This document shows, piece after piece, positions 32,575-41,005 of a stretch of 44,688 bases of DNA. The translations under genes and the position numbers were made by a program. Source of the DNA: Pontibacter qinzhouensis (GTDB taxonomy: Bacteria > Bacteroidota > Bacteroidia > Cytophagales > Hymenobacteraceae). The notes under the pieces are model-generated. The model did not search any database. It had not been told where the DNA came from and saw nothing but the letters and a program-made list of their open reading frames with translations. The stretch lies in contig NZ_VRTY01000049.1 in assembly GCF_008017455.1 (NCBI RefSeq), positions 1-44,688 of the forward strand, in the 5' to 3' direction. Each line of letters begins with the position of its first letter. Within the stretch, counting starts at the first letter, position 1.

Positions 32575-33679
32575 TAAGACAAGACCATACCGGATAATCA
32601 TTAGTGGTGGCGGCACAGGCGGGCATATATACCCGGCAGTAGCCATTGCCAACCAGTTGAAGGCGCTGAACCCCGAAACAGAAATTCTGTTTGTAGGGGC
32701 AAAAGGCCGCATGGAAATGACACGGGTGCCGGAGGCAGGCTATAAAATTGTAGGCCTCTGGATAAGCGGATTGCAGCGCCGCCTCACCCTCGATAATTTA
32801 TCGTTTCCGCTTAAGGTGTTGTCGAGTGTGCGGGCATCGCACCAGATTATAAAAGAATTCAAACCTGATGCCGTGGTGGGTGTGGGTGGTTATGCCAGTG
32901 GCCCTTTGTTGTATGCTGCCACTGCCCGTAAAATTCCGTCTCTCATTCAGGAGCAGAATTCTTATGCAGGCATCACAAATAAGTTGCTGGCTAAACGGGT
33001 AAGCAAAGTATGTGTGGCTTACCCCAATATGGAAGCTTTTTTCCCGGCAGAGAAGCTGGTGCTGACGGGCAACCCGGTTCGTAACGACATCATGGATAGC
33101 CATACGAAGCGGCAGGAGGCCCTGGAGCATTTTGGCCTGACGGCAGCGCACAAAACTATTTTGGTTATAGGAGGGAGCCTCGGAGCCCGCACCATTAACC
33201 AGAGCATAGCAGCCGGGCTGGCAGAAATTGCTGCCGCAGGTTACCAACTAATCTGGCAGACAGGCAAGTCCTTTTTTCCGGAGGCACAGGAGGCCGAAAA
33301 GCAGTATGCAGGCAAAGGCATCAAGGCATTCGAATTTATTAAACGAATGGATTTAGCCTATGCTGCTGCCGATGTAGTTATTTCGAGAGCTGGCGCATTG
33401 TCTATTTCGGAGTTATGTCTGGCAGCCAAACCGGCCATATTGGTGCCTTCGCCTAATGTGGCAGAAGACCACCAGACTAAAAATGCGATGGCTCTGGTGC
33501 AGCAGGAGGCAGCCTTACTAGTCCGCGACGCGGAGGCCAAAGCAGAAGTAGTAAAGGCGGCCTTGCAACTGGCAGCAAATGAGAAGGAGCAGCAGCGACT
33601 TTCTATAAATATTCAGAAACTGGCAAGACCCAATGCGGCAGCCGACATAGTAAAAGAACTTATTAGCTTAATAAAATGA
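32567..33679 (+). CDS. murG: Lipid II-forming N-acetylglucosaminyltransferase MurG
   Basis: This 370-residue GT28 enzyme transfers GlcNAc to lipid I on the inner membrane face. The first glycine loop GGGTGGHIYPA (about residues 12-22), the second VVGVGGYASGP (about 103-113) and the IGGSLGARTIN loop are clear. The sugar-nucleotide site is in SRAGALSISEL. It overlaps ftsW by 8 bases and murC by 4 (ATGA). Confidence 0.93.
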   Translation: MPDKTRPYRIIISGGGTGGHIYPAVAIANQLKALNPETEILFVGAKGRMEMTRVPEAGYKIVGLWISGLQRRLTLDNLSFPLKVLSSVRASHQIIKEFKPDAVVGVGGYASGPLLYAATARKIPSLIQEQNSYAGITNKLLAKRVSKVCVAYPNMEAFFPAEKLVLTGNPVRNDIMDSHTKRQEALEHFGLTAAHKTILVIGGSLGARTINQSIAAGLAEIAAAGYQLIWQTGKSFFPEAQEAEKQYAGKGIKAFEFIKRMDLAYAAADVVISRAGALSISELCLAAKPAILVPSPNVAEDHQTKNAMALVQQEAALLVRDAEAKAEVVKAALQLAANEKEQQRLSINIQKLARPNAAADIVKELISLIK

Positions 33680-35085
33680 AACTGGAAACCTTTAAGTACA
33701 TCTATTTTCTTGGTATTGGCGGCATCGGTATGAGTGCGATTGCCCGCTGGTTTCATGCGAAAGGGTTTCCGGTTTGGGGCTACGATAAAACACGCACTCC
33801 TTTATCAGAGGCACTGGAGCAGGAAGGAATTGTGGTGCATTATACCGATGATGTAAAGGAGTTACCAGAAGAAGTACTGCAGCATAAAGAGGAAACACTT
33901 GTAGTCCTGACGCCAGCTATTCCGGCAGATCATGCAGAGTGGGCGTTTTTTAGGGAGCAGCACTATACCATTCAAAAGCGCTCACAGGTATTGGGTATTA
34001 TCACGGCCTCTGCCTATACCATTGCTGTGGCAGGCACGCATGGCAAAACCACTACATCGTCTATTGTGGCGCACCTGTTACATAGTGCCGGCGTAGACTG
34101 CTCTGCTTTTCTGGGAGGCATTGCCACCAACCTGAATTCGAACCTGCTGATAGGCAGTGGTACCGCAGGCAATGAAGTAGTCGTGGTAGAAGCCGATGAG
34201 TTTGATCGTTCGTTCCTGACATTGTTCCCGGATATTGCCATCGTAACCTCAGCCGACCCGGATCACCTGGATATTTATGGTGATAAGGACGAACTGGTGC
34301 GTACGTTTCAGAAATTTATCGGTCAGATAAAACCAGGCGGTACGCTTATCATTCACGACAGCATTCAGGAGAGCCTGGCAGAGAGCGTGCAGCCGGGCGT
34401 GCAGGTCATTAAATATGGTTTACATAGCGGTGAGGCCCGGATAAAGGATCTGACCATTGAAGGGCGATGGTTTAAGTTTAATGCTTTAACGCCTCTGGGT
34501 GCTGTTGCCAGGCTAGAGCTTGGTTTGCCAGGATTCCACAATGTAGAAAACACCCTGGCAGCACTGGTGGCAACGCAATTGCTCCAAATAGAAGAAGATA
34601 AAATAAGAGAGGGTGTAAAGAGCTATAAAGGAGTGAAACGCCGTTTCGAATTTGTGTATGAGGGAGAGGGTAAAACCTATGTGGATGACTATGCACATCA
34701 CCCCCGTGAGATCGAAGCTTTTCTGACTTCACTTCGTGCACTTTTCCCAGATAAGAAGCTGAAGGTAATTTTTCAGCCGCACCTCTACAGCCGTACCCGC
34801 GACTTTGCCAGTGGGTTTTCTGAGAGCCTTAGCCTGGCCGATGAGCTTGTTTTGCTGGATATATACCCTGCACGCGAGCAGCCAATACCTGGAATAACCT
34901 CTGATATTATATTATCTGGAGCATTATGCAAAAAAAAATCCATATTAAGCAAAGAAGATGTTTTGCATAATTTCCTGGAGAATCTTGATTTTGACGTGCT
35001 GGCGACCGTAGGAGCCGGCGATATAGACACACTTGTTCTGCCGCTGAAAAATTTATTTAAAAATAGGAGGGATGGGCTTGAATAG
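33676..35085 (+). CDS. murC: UDP-N-acetylmuramate:L-alanine ligase MurC
   Basis: This 469-residue ligase adds L-alanine to UDP-MurNAc, the first step of stem peptide assembly. The N-terminal nucleotide motif is FLGIGGIGMSAIA, the P-loop AVAGTHGKTTTSS is near residue 117, and the FDRSFLTL and DYAHHPREI motifs are present. It overlaps murG by 4 bases and ftsQ by 14. Length is normal. Confidence 0.93.
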   Translation: MKLETFKYIYFLGIGGIGMSAIARWFHAKGFPVWGYDKTRTPLSEALEQEGIVVHYTDDVKELPEEVLQHKEETLVVLTPAIPADHAEWAFFREQHYTIQKRSQVLGIITASAYTIAVAGTHGKTTTSSIVAHLLHSAGVDCSAFLGGIATNLNSNLLIGSGTAGNEVVVVEADEFDRSFLTLFPDIAIVTSADPDHLDIYGDKDELVRTFQKFIGQIKPGGTLIIHDSIQESLAESVQPGVQVIKYGLHSGEARIKDLTIEGRWFKFNALTPLGAVARLELGLPGFHNVENTLAALVATQLLQIEEDKIREGVKSYKGVKRRFEFVYEGEGKTYVDDYAHHPREIEAFLTSLRALFPDKKLKVIFQPHLYSRTRDFASGFSESLSLADELVLLDIYPAREQPIPGITSDIILSGALCKKKSILSKEDVLHNFLENLDFDVLATVGAGDIDTLVLPLKNLFKNRRDGLE

Positions 35086-35833
35086 TAAATTAAAATCTTT
35101 AATTTTTGCAGCTTGTAGCATAATTACCATCGGCGCACTTGCAGGTTTTGCCTCATCAAAGCAAAATGTTAAAACATGCAAAAAAGTGTCTATTAACATT
35201 GACAATGAATATAACAATTACTTTATTGGAGATAAGGAGGTAAGAGACCTGCTGACCCGGGAGGGAGATAGAAAATTGGAAGGACTACCGAATCAGCAGA
35301 TCGACCTGAAAAACCTGGAAAAGCGAATTGAGGCGCATAGTTTTGTAAAAGAAGCTGATGTTTTCAGAGGATTGGATGGCAACATTCAGGTTCATGTAAA
35401 ACAGAACAGACCCATTGCAAGAATTATACGACCAGACCAGGATGTTTACATCGACGCCGAGGGCACTATGCTCCCGCTATCCAACAGATATACCGCTCGT
35501 GTTATTCCTATTACCAAGTCGGCTTCAGTAAAGCCTTTTAGCAGTAATTTTTTTCAGGACTCAACCGGACAGGCTTATCTTGCGCTGGTACTGCGCATAG
35601 AGAAAGATGAGTTCTGGAAAGCACAGTTGGCCCAGATGCATATCGATGGCAAGGGCATGGTCTCCTTTTTGCCTCAGGTGGGCGAGCATACGATTGAGTT
35701 TGGCAGGCCAGACCAATTAGATGCGAAGTTTAAGAAGTTAATGGTCTTTTATAAAGAGGTGCTGCCTGTAATGGGTTGGGACAAATATAAAAGAGTGAAC
35801 GTAGCGTTTGAAGATCAGATTATTTGTGAATAA
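35072..35833 (+). CDS. ftsQ: Cell division protein FtsQ
   Basis: This 253-residue single-pass protein has an N-terminal membrane segment (about residues 7-26), then a POTRA-like domain (about 40-115, with LKNLEKRIEAHSFVKEADV) and an FtsQ beta domain. It scaffolds FtsL/FtsB in the divisome. Its start lies inside murC, and AGGAGG sits one base before the ATG, an unusually strong but tightly spaced ribosome site for this phylum. It ends 13 bases before ftsA. Confidence 0.88.
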   Translation: MGLNSKLKSLIFAACSIITIGALAGFASSKQNVKTCKKVSINIDNEYNNYFIGDKEVRDLLTREGDRKLEGLPNQQIDLKNLEKRIEAHSFVKEADVFRGLDGNIQVHVKQNRPIARIIRPDQDVYIDAEGTMLPLSNRYTARVIPITKSASVKPFSSNFFQDSTGQAYLALVLRIEKDEFWKAQLAQMHIDGKGMVSFLPQVGEHTIEFGRPDQLDAKFKKLMVFYKEVLPVMGWDKYKRVNVAFEDQIICE

Positions 35834-35846
35834 TATAAACCAGGAT

Positions 35847-37184
35847 ATGCAAAGCGACAAAATAGTAGTAGGCTTGGACATCGGCACAACCAAAGTTTGC
35901 GCACTTGTGGGTCGGAAAAATGAGTTTGGAAAGCTGGAGATTTTAGGGATGGGCAAAGCCCAGTCTGAGGGAGTGGTACGTGGCATCGTCAGCAACATCG
36001 ACAAGACCGTAGATGCGATCAGGAAAGCCATCCGACAAGCAGAGGAGCAGTCAGGAATAAACATCGGGGTAGTGAACGTTGGCATAGCCGGCCAGCATAT
36101 CAAAAGCCTGCAGCACAATGGCAGCATTACCCGCCAGGTAACCGACAACGAAATAACCGTAGACGATGTAAATCGCCTGACCAACGACATGTACCGGCTC
36201 GTGACACCTCCCGGCAGCGAAATCATTCATGTGATGCCGCAGGAGTACAAAGTAGATTACGAAGAAGGTATCGTAGATCCGGTGGGCATGTCTGGTGTTC
36301 GCCTGGAAGGTAACTTCCACATCATCACCGCGCAGTCAAACGCCATCAACAACATTAACAAGTGCATCAGTCGGGCGGGCCTCGAAATAGACAACCTGAT
36401 ACTGGAACCGCTGGCATCCTGTATGTCTGTTTTAAGCGACGAAGAGAAAGAAGCCGGTGTAGCCCTGGTAGATATAGGGGGAGGAACCACAGATTTAGCA
36501 ATTTTCAAGGACAATATAATCCGGCATACAGCAGTTTTACCTTTCGGGGGCAATATTATAACTTCGGATATTAAGCAAGGCTGCATGGTGATGCAAAACC
36601 AGGCAGAGCAGCTGAAAGTGAAATTTGGGAAGGCCATTGCAGACGAAGCCTCTGAAAACGAGATTGTTTCTATACCCGGATTGCGTGATCGTACGCCAAA
36701 AGAGATATCTTTGAAGAATCTTGCTTATATCATTGAAGCAAGAATGGAAGAGATTGTTGAACTCGTTTACGCAGAAATTGTTAGATCAGGATACGTAAAA
36801 AGTCTGGCAGCAGGGATTGTGATTACCGGTGGAGGTGCCCAACTGCAAAACTTAATGCAGCTGGTAGAGTACATTACCGGCATGGATACCCGCATCGGGT
36901 ACCCGAACGAACATCTGGGCAAATCGAAGATAGACGCTGTAAAAAGCCCTATGTATGCTACTTCGGTAGGATTGGTGCTGGCAGGCTATCAGTCGATTGA
37001 TCAGAGAACCACCCACTACGAGAAGGTTCCTCAGCAGGAGGAGTATCAGAAGCCAGTACCTAAGAACAACACCAGCACCAGCAGCTCTAGTAATAGCAGC
37101 AGCAGTAGTAGTAGCGGAGGTAGCTTGTTCCAGAAACTGAAAGGCTTCTTATCGGATGATATTGATAATAAACAAAGTTATTAA
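35847..37184 (+). CDS. ftsA: Cell division protein FtsA
   Basis: This 445-residue actin-fold ATPase tethers FtsZ to the membrane. The phosphate-1 loop VVGLDIGTTKVCALVG (residues 7-22) and the phosphate-2 motif VALVDIGGGTTDLAIF are present, and the 1C domain is intact. The C-terminus has a run of serines (15 or more within about 20 residues near 405-425) linking the core to an amphipathic helix (SLFQKLKGFL) that should bind the membrane. ATG 35847 is preferred over an upstream in-frame start at 35808, which lies within ftsQ. ftsZ follows after 26 bases. Confidence 0.93.
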   Translation: MQSDKIVVGLDIGTTKVCALVGRKNEFGKLEILGMGKAQSEGVVRGIVSNIDKTVDAIRKAIRQAEEQSGINIGVVNVGIAGQHIKSLQHNGSITRQVTDNEITVDDVNRLTNDMYRLVTPPGSEIIHVMPQEYKVDYEEGIVDPVGMSGVRLEGNFHIITAQSNAINNINKCISRAGLEIDNLILEPLASCMSVLSDEEKEAGVALVDIGGGTTDLAIFKDNIIRHTAVLPFGGNIITSDIKQGCMVMQNQAEQLKVKFGKAIADEASENEIVSIPGLRDRTPKEISLKNLAYIIEARMEEIVELVYAEIVRSGYVKSLAAGIVITGGGAQLQNLMQLVEYITGMDTRIGYPNEHLGKSKIDAVKSPMYATSVGLVLAGYQSIDQRTTHYEKVPQQEEYQKPVPKNNTSTSSSSNSSSSSSSGGSLFQKLKGFLSDDIDNKQSY

Positions 37185-37210
37185 CCCAAAATTGAGCAGG
37201 AGAAAATAGC

Positions 37211-38740
37211 ATGACTTCAATGTACAGCTTTGACTTACCGTCTAACGAGAAGTCCATCATCAAGGTGATTGGTGTCGGTGGCGGTGGCAGCAATGCCGTT
37301 AACCACATGTATAACCAAGGCATCAAAGATGTTGAGTTTATAATTTGCAATACAGATGCCCAGGCCCTTAAAAGCAGCGGTGTTCCAAATAAACTGGCTA
37401 TTGGCCAAAACTTAACCGAAGGTCTTGGTGCAGGAGCTAACCCTGAGAAAGGAAAGCAGGCTGCCCTTGAGAGCAAGGAAGAAATCAGAGAAATGCTGAG
37501 TGCCGATACTAAAATGGTATTTATTACGGCGGGTATGGGCGGTGGTACCGGTACAGGTGCAGCCCCTGTAATTGCCAAAGTAGCCAAAGAGCTCGGTATT
37601 TTAACAGTTGGTATTGTTACAGCTCCTTTTGTTTTCGAAGGAAAAAAGAAAAAGGTAGCTGCTGAAAATGGCGTGAAAGAGCTTAGCGAAAACTGTGACA
37701 CTATTCTGGTGATCCTGAACGACAAGCTCCGCGAGATGTTCGGTAACCTGACTATAAGAGAGGCATTTGCAAAAGCAGATAACGTATTAACCACAGCTGC
37801 CAAATCTATTGCTGAAATTATAACAGTTACAGCTGAGGTAAACGTGGATTTTGAAGACGTTAAAACTGTAATGAAAGACTCTGGTGCTGCCGTAATGGGA
37901 TCTGCCACCACCGAAGGCGAAGGCCGTGCCTTGCGTGCTGCCGAAGAAGCCCTGTCTTCTCCATTGCTGAACAACACCGATATTCATGGAGCGCAAAAGA
38001 TATTGCTTTCTATAATGTCTGGTGAGCAAGCCGAGCTTGAAATGGATGAACTGACCGAAATCACGGAGTACATCCAGGACAAAGCTGGTCAGGAAGCTGA
38101 AGTTATCTTCGGTCATGGCATCGATTCTAATTTGGGTCAAAGCATTCGTGTAACTGTAATTGCTACGGGCTTTGCCAAGAGCGCCGAAGAAATGCTGGAG
38201 CCAAAAAAAACAGTTTTTGACCTCAATAGCCAGAAGCAGATTGTAAATGAGCCTGTAAGAACAGAAACGCCTGCGTTTGTACCGCCTGCTCCTGCTCCGG
38301 TAGCTGCTCCGGCACCTACTGCTTACCAGGAGCCAGCGCCACAGCAGCAACACCATCAGCAGCATCAGCAGGATGTGCGCCGCCCAATAGAGCAGCCTAA
38401 GCGCATTGTGCACGATCTGGGAGCTTCGCACCAGAACCACCATAACAGCTACGGCAACATTGAGCCAGATCATAGAGCGATGGAGTTGGAGCGCATAGCA
38501 CATGAGCGCGAGCTGATGCAGCGCAAAGCAGAAGAAAGACGTGAGCGCCTGCGCATGCTGAGCACTGAGATCACTTCTGAGGCCATTAAAGAGAAACTGG
38601 AGGTGCCAGCTTACCTGCGCCGTAATGTATCGTTAGACCGTGTGGCACACTCATCAGAGCGCACTGTCTCCCGGTTTAATCTGAATGATGATAACGAGAT
38701 ATTAGGAGATAACAGATTCTTGCATGATAATGTAGACTAA
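37211..38740 (+). CDS. ftsZ: Cell division protein FtsZ
   Basis: This 509-residue tubulin homologue forms the division ring. The GTPase core (about residues 15-325) has VGGGGSNAVNHM and the tubulin signature GGGTGTGAAP (about 111-120). The C-terminal tail of about 180 residues is long compared with E. coli (383 residues total). It contains a Pro/Ala- then Gln/His-rich linker (about 350-395), a charged helix (RIAHERELMQRKAEERRERL) and the conserved peptide VPAYLRRNV, then some 35 further residues. It is the last dcw gene and is followed 20 bases later by a perfect terminator. Confidence 0.95.
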   Translation: MTSMYSFDLPSNEKSIIKVIGVGGGGSNAVNHMYNQGIKDVEFIICNTDAQALKSSGVPNKLAIGQNLTEGLGAGANPEKGKQAALESKEEIREMLSADTKMVFITAGMGGGTGTGAAPVIAKVAKELGILTVGIVTAPFVFEGKKKKVAAENGVKELSENCDTILVILNDKLREMFGNLTIREAFAKADNVLTTAAKSIAEIITVTAEVNVDFEDVKTVMKDSGAAVMGSATTEGEGRALRAAEEALSSPLLNNTDIHGAQKILLSIMSGEQAELEMDELTEITEYIQDKAGQEAEVIFGHGIDSNLGQSIRVTVIATGFAKSAEEMLEPKKTVFDLNSQKQIVNEPVRTETPAFVPPAPAPVAAPAPTAYQEPAPQQQHHQQHQQDVRRPIEQPKRIVHDLGASHQNHHNSYGNIEPDHRAMELERIAHERELMQRKAEERRERLRMLSTEITSEAIKEKLEVPAYLRRNVSLDRVAHSSERTVSRFNLNDDNEILGDNRFLHDNVD

Positions 38741-38760
38741 TTTACCCGACACTCCTGCTC

Positions 38761-38808
38761 AAAAACGATACGGCCAGCAAGTAAGCACTTGCTGGCCGTA
38801 TCGTTTTT
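38761..38808. terminator. Terminator of the dcw cluster
   Basis: A perfect 22-bp stem (38761-38782 with 38787-38808) with a 4-base loop AAGC and terminal A5/T5 runs, 20 bases after ftsZ. It should stop transcripts in both directions. Confidence 0.9.
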
Positions 38809-38818
38809 ATATGGAAGT

Positions 38819-38875
38819 ACCCTTGAGGTGTTTTCTATCAAAACCTTTTGGAAGAGTGTTTTCATTAGAATAATT
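38819..38875 (-). repeat. 57-bp dispersed element, copy R11
   Basis: Read on the minus strand it begins AATTATTCTAATGAAAA, has the centre CTTCCAAAAGG and ends CAAGGGT. The variable part forms a GTTTT-GATAG-AAAAC hairpin. It lies just past the dcw terminator. Confidence 0.84.
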
Positions 38876-38976
38876 TGCTTTTTGATTGCTGCTTGCTGGT
38901 TGTTTATTGCTGATTGTTGAATTTTTTAGGATGAGCTTATTTCATCCTCTCATCTTCAAATTAACAATAAGAGAAT

Positions 38977-38996
38977 AACAACCAGCAATTATTCTA
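38977..38996 (+). repeat. Element stub sharing flank with copy R12
   Basis: Ten bases AATTATTCTA (38987-38996) match the left end of the 57-bp element, but no body follows. The preceding ACAACCAGC also precedes full copy R12 at 39341-39349, so 19 bases are repeated 363 bp apart. Confidence 0.45.
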
Positions 38997-39149
38997 GCTC
39001 AAGTTGTGCGGTAGCTGCTCTTACTAATGTATTGCGGCAGTCCACAACAGGGAGAACACCTTTGCCAGGTGCACAAAATGAGGATCCAGTGGTTGAGCGT
39101 TCAGCGAGTGGGGGAAGGGCCCTCGATTTCTATTTTCTTGATTTTTTTG

Positions 39150-39177
39150 GTTCTTTTTGTATCAAGATAAAAAGAAC
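39150..39177. repeat. Intergenic hairpin, GTTCTTTTT / AAAAAGAAC
   Basis: A 9-bp perfect inverted repeat with a 10-base loop. I recall similar GGTTCTTTTTG...AAAAAGAAC sequences as frequent in Cytophagales intergenic DNA, so this is probably one copy of a common repeat; the recollection is unverified. Confidence 0.45.
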
Positions 39178-39349
39178 AAAGACACCAGCAATGAAATAGC
39201 CTCACTCAGCTGGCGCAGCAAGAAAAGCTACTCTGCTAACTTAGGCACCAATAGCCATTGCTTTTGGCTCTCGCCCACAAGATCCCGAAGGGATGACAAA
39301 GGGGGTGACATAGGCCGAATGATCAATTCGCTGCTACCACACAACCAGC

Positions 39350-39406
39350 AATTATTCTAATGAAATAGGCCTCCGGAAGAATTTTGGCCTGTTTTGATAC
39401 AAGGGT
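39350..39406 (+). repeat. 57-bp dispersed element, copy R12
   Basis: Begins AATTATTCTAATGAAA, has the centre CCTCCGGAAG and ends CAAGGGT. It ends 8 bases before the FMN reductase stop codon. Confidence 0.83.
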
Positions 39407-39413
39407 TACAGCC

Positions 39414-39938
39414 TTAGAATTTAAGGAAGATATCAATTTGCTGCTCTATCAGGTCGAGGTACAGTTTGTTGGTGAGTGTGTTGCCATCAAAGTTTTTATT
39501 AACAAAAGCTAGCTTAGGCTTTAGCGCCAGTACGTGCATGCCCAGGTAATTAAAAATATCGGTGAGGTGGCTCATCGCCATACCGCTGCCTTGCATACCC
39601 GACGACAGACCAACCATGGCGGCTTTCTTGTTATTAAAGGTGTTTGGGTAGTCCAGCCCGTCAATAAAAGCCTTTAGCACACCCGGAAACGAGTTATTGT
39701 ATTCCGGAACGATGAACACAAACTTTTCGGAGAACCCTAGTAACTGGCTCAGTCTGTTAAACTCTTCGTTTTTGCCCGTGTTGTGGTAAAGGGCAGAACT
39801 TATAAAGTCTGCAGGAAGTTCGGCCAGGTCCAGCACCTGGTACGTTACACCACGCTGTTCGAGCAGGGAGGCATATAATTTAACAATGGCACTCGTGGTA
39901 GATTCAGGCCTGTTGGTGCCTGATATAATCGTAATCAT
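39414..39938 (-). CDS. NADPH-dependent FMN reductase family protein
   Basis: This 174-residue flavodoxin-fold protein begins with the FMN phosphate-binding loop ISGTNRPESTTSAI (residues 5-18) and has the typical VPEYNNSFPGVLKAFIDGLDYP-type stretch in two parts near residues 78-100. Members reduce FMN, quinones, azo dyes or chromate with NAD(P)H. The ATG at 39938 is chosen because the fold starts there; the frame is open further upstream but that stretch is not family-like. It is downstream of sdhB, but a terminator separates them, so it is likely its own unit. The substrate is unknown. Confidence 0.82.
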   Translation of the reverse strand: MITIISGTNRPESTTSAIVKLYASLLEQRGVTYQVLDLAELPADFISSALYHNTGKNEEFNRLSQLLGFSEKFVFIVPEYNNSFPGVLKAFIDGLDYPNTFNNKKAAMVGLSSGMQGSGMAMSHLTDIFNYLGMHVLALKPKLAFVNKNFDGNTLTNKLYLDLIEQQIDIFLKF

Positions 39939-40045
39939 GGGCGGATTTAGATTTACTGTATACAAAAAGCTGATGCCTTGCCGAAGCCGGATAGCAGGGT
40001 GTATGCTGAGGCAAGGGCAGGCTTTCAGGATACAAGTAAACCAAA

Positions 40046-40074
40046 AAAGGCGAAACATGTTTTGTTTCGCCTTT
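40046..40074 (-). terminator. Terminator of the sdh operon
   Basis: A perfect 12-bp stem (AAAGGCGAAACA at 40046-40057, TGTTTCGCCTTT at 40063-40074) with a 5-base loop. On the minus strand it ends in a T-run, 22 bases past the sdhB stop. Confidence 0.82.
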
Positions 40075-40095
40075 CCTTTTGAAATAAAATGTGCC

Positions 40096-40881
40096 TTAAG
40101 CTACGTTTTCTGACGTTGCTTTAGCGCTTATGTACTCTCTGTTCATGATCGCAATGTTCTCAAGCGAGATACCTACCGGGCATTCGGCAGCGCAGGCGCC
40201 TGTATTAGAGCAGGCACCAAAACCTTCGATATCCATTTGGGCCACCATATTCTCTACACGGGTTTTGCGCTCTACTTTACCTTGCGGCAGCATAGCCAGC
40301 TGCGATACCTTGGCGCTCACAAACAACATAGCCGAAGCATTTTTACAAGCCGCCACGCAGGCACCACAACCAATACAGGTCGCAGCGTCAAACGCTTTGT
40401 CTGCAATAGTTTTCGGAATCGGAATTTCGTTTGCATCTGGCACACCACCTGTGTTTACCGATACATAACCACCTGCCTGCTGAATACGGTCAAACGCCGA
40501 ACGGTCAACAATCAAGTCTTTATAAACCGGGAAAGCGGCTGCTCTCCAGGGCTCAATGGTAATGGTATCGTTGTCTTTAAAGCTGCGCATGTGTAGCTGG
40601 CAGGTAGTGGTGCCACGCTCAGGCCCGTGGGCACGACCGTTAATAAAGAGGCTGCACATCCCGCAAATTCCTTCACGGCAATCGTGATCGAAAGCGATTG
40701 GATCTTCTCCTTTAATAAGCAATTCCTCATTTACCACATCCAGCATCTCCAGGAAAGACATGTCCGGAGAAATGTTTTTAACCGGATAGGTTACCAGCTG
40801 CCCGGGGGTATTCATATTTCGTTGGCGCCAAACCTTTAACGTCAGGTTCATTAGTTTAGCATTTGGGTTATTACCAGCCAT
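40096..40881 (-). CDS. sdhB: Succinate dehydrogenase/fumarate reductase iron-sulfur subunit
   Basis: This 261-residue subunit carries electrons from the flavin to the quinone site. The [2Fe-2S] cysteines are in [10 protein letters not shown] with a later cysteine (TTCQLHM). The [4Fe-4S] and [3Fe-4S] ligands are in [11 protein letters not shown] and [12 protein letters not shown]. Length fits the class with a single cytochrome b partner. It is the third gene of sdhC-A-B, with a 124-base AT-rich gap after sdhA. Direction (succinate oxidation or fumarate reduction) cannot be told from sequence; an aerobic pigmented Bacteroidota suggests the TCA-cycle role. Confidence 0.92.
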   Translation of the reverse strand: MAGNNPNAKLMNLTLKVWRQRNMNTPGQLVTYPVKNISPDMSFLEMLDVVNEELLIKGEDPIAFDHDCREGICGMCSLFINGRAHGPERGTTTCQLHMRSFKDNDTITIEPWRAAAFPVYKDLIVDRSAFDRIQQAGGYVSVNTGGVPDANEIPIPKTIADKAFDAATCIGCGACVAACKNASAMLFVSAKVSQLAMLPQGKVERKTRVENMVAQMDIEGFGACSNTGACAAECPVGISLENIAIMNREYISAKATSENVA

Positions 40882-40892
40882 TTCTTTCTTTA

Positions 40893-41002
40893 ATTAGAAA
40901 TTAAAATTATGAATTAGAAATTGTATTAGATCTGATGCGTTGCTGTTAACACGTATGTTAAGTCAATCATTTCTAATTTTGAATTTCTAATTTTTAATTA
41001 CT
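40893..41002. repeat. AT-rich inverted words between sdhA and sdhB
   Basis: The gap carries AATTAGAAATTAAAATTATG-type words at its left and the complementary TTTCTAATTTTGAATTTCTA-type words at its right. They could fold into a long imperfect stem in the sdh transcript. Similar words form the perfect inverted repeat at 3907-4123. Confidence 0.4.
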
Positions 41003-41005
41003 CAC

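Larger units (their letters stand above)
38741..39413. other. Convergent intergenic region with repeats
   Basis: This 673-base gap between the 3' ends of ftsZ and the FMN reductase holds a terminator (38761-38808), element copies R11 and R12 in opposite orientation, a 10-base element stub at 38987, a GTTCTTTTT/AAAAAGAAC hairpin (39150-39177) and an ATCCCGAAGGGAT palindrome near 39285. The 67-codon frame at 39157 spans these repeats and is not credible as a gene. Confidence 0.6.

Noticed and set aside
37087..37977. Minus-strand open frame of 296 codons opposite ftsA/ftsZ
   Set aside because: It mirrors the codon pattern of ftsZ, giving a Ser/Ala/Pro-rich nonsense product; ftsZ is certain.
39157..39360. 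67-codon open frame after the dcw cluster
   Set aside because: It is made of intergenic repeats (AAAAAGAAC hairpin, ATCCCGAAGGGAT) and ends inside a 57-bp element.
92..39406. The 57-bp elements as a CRISPR array
   Set aside because: Copies are kilobases apart, occur in both orientations and have no regular spacers or cas genes.
92..39406. The 57-bp elements as intrinsic terminators only
   Set aside because: They have no consistent GC stem plus T-run, and several sit next to separate, strong terminators or inside operons.
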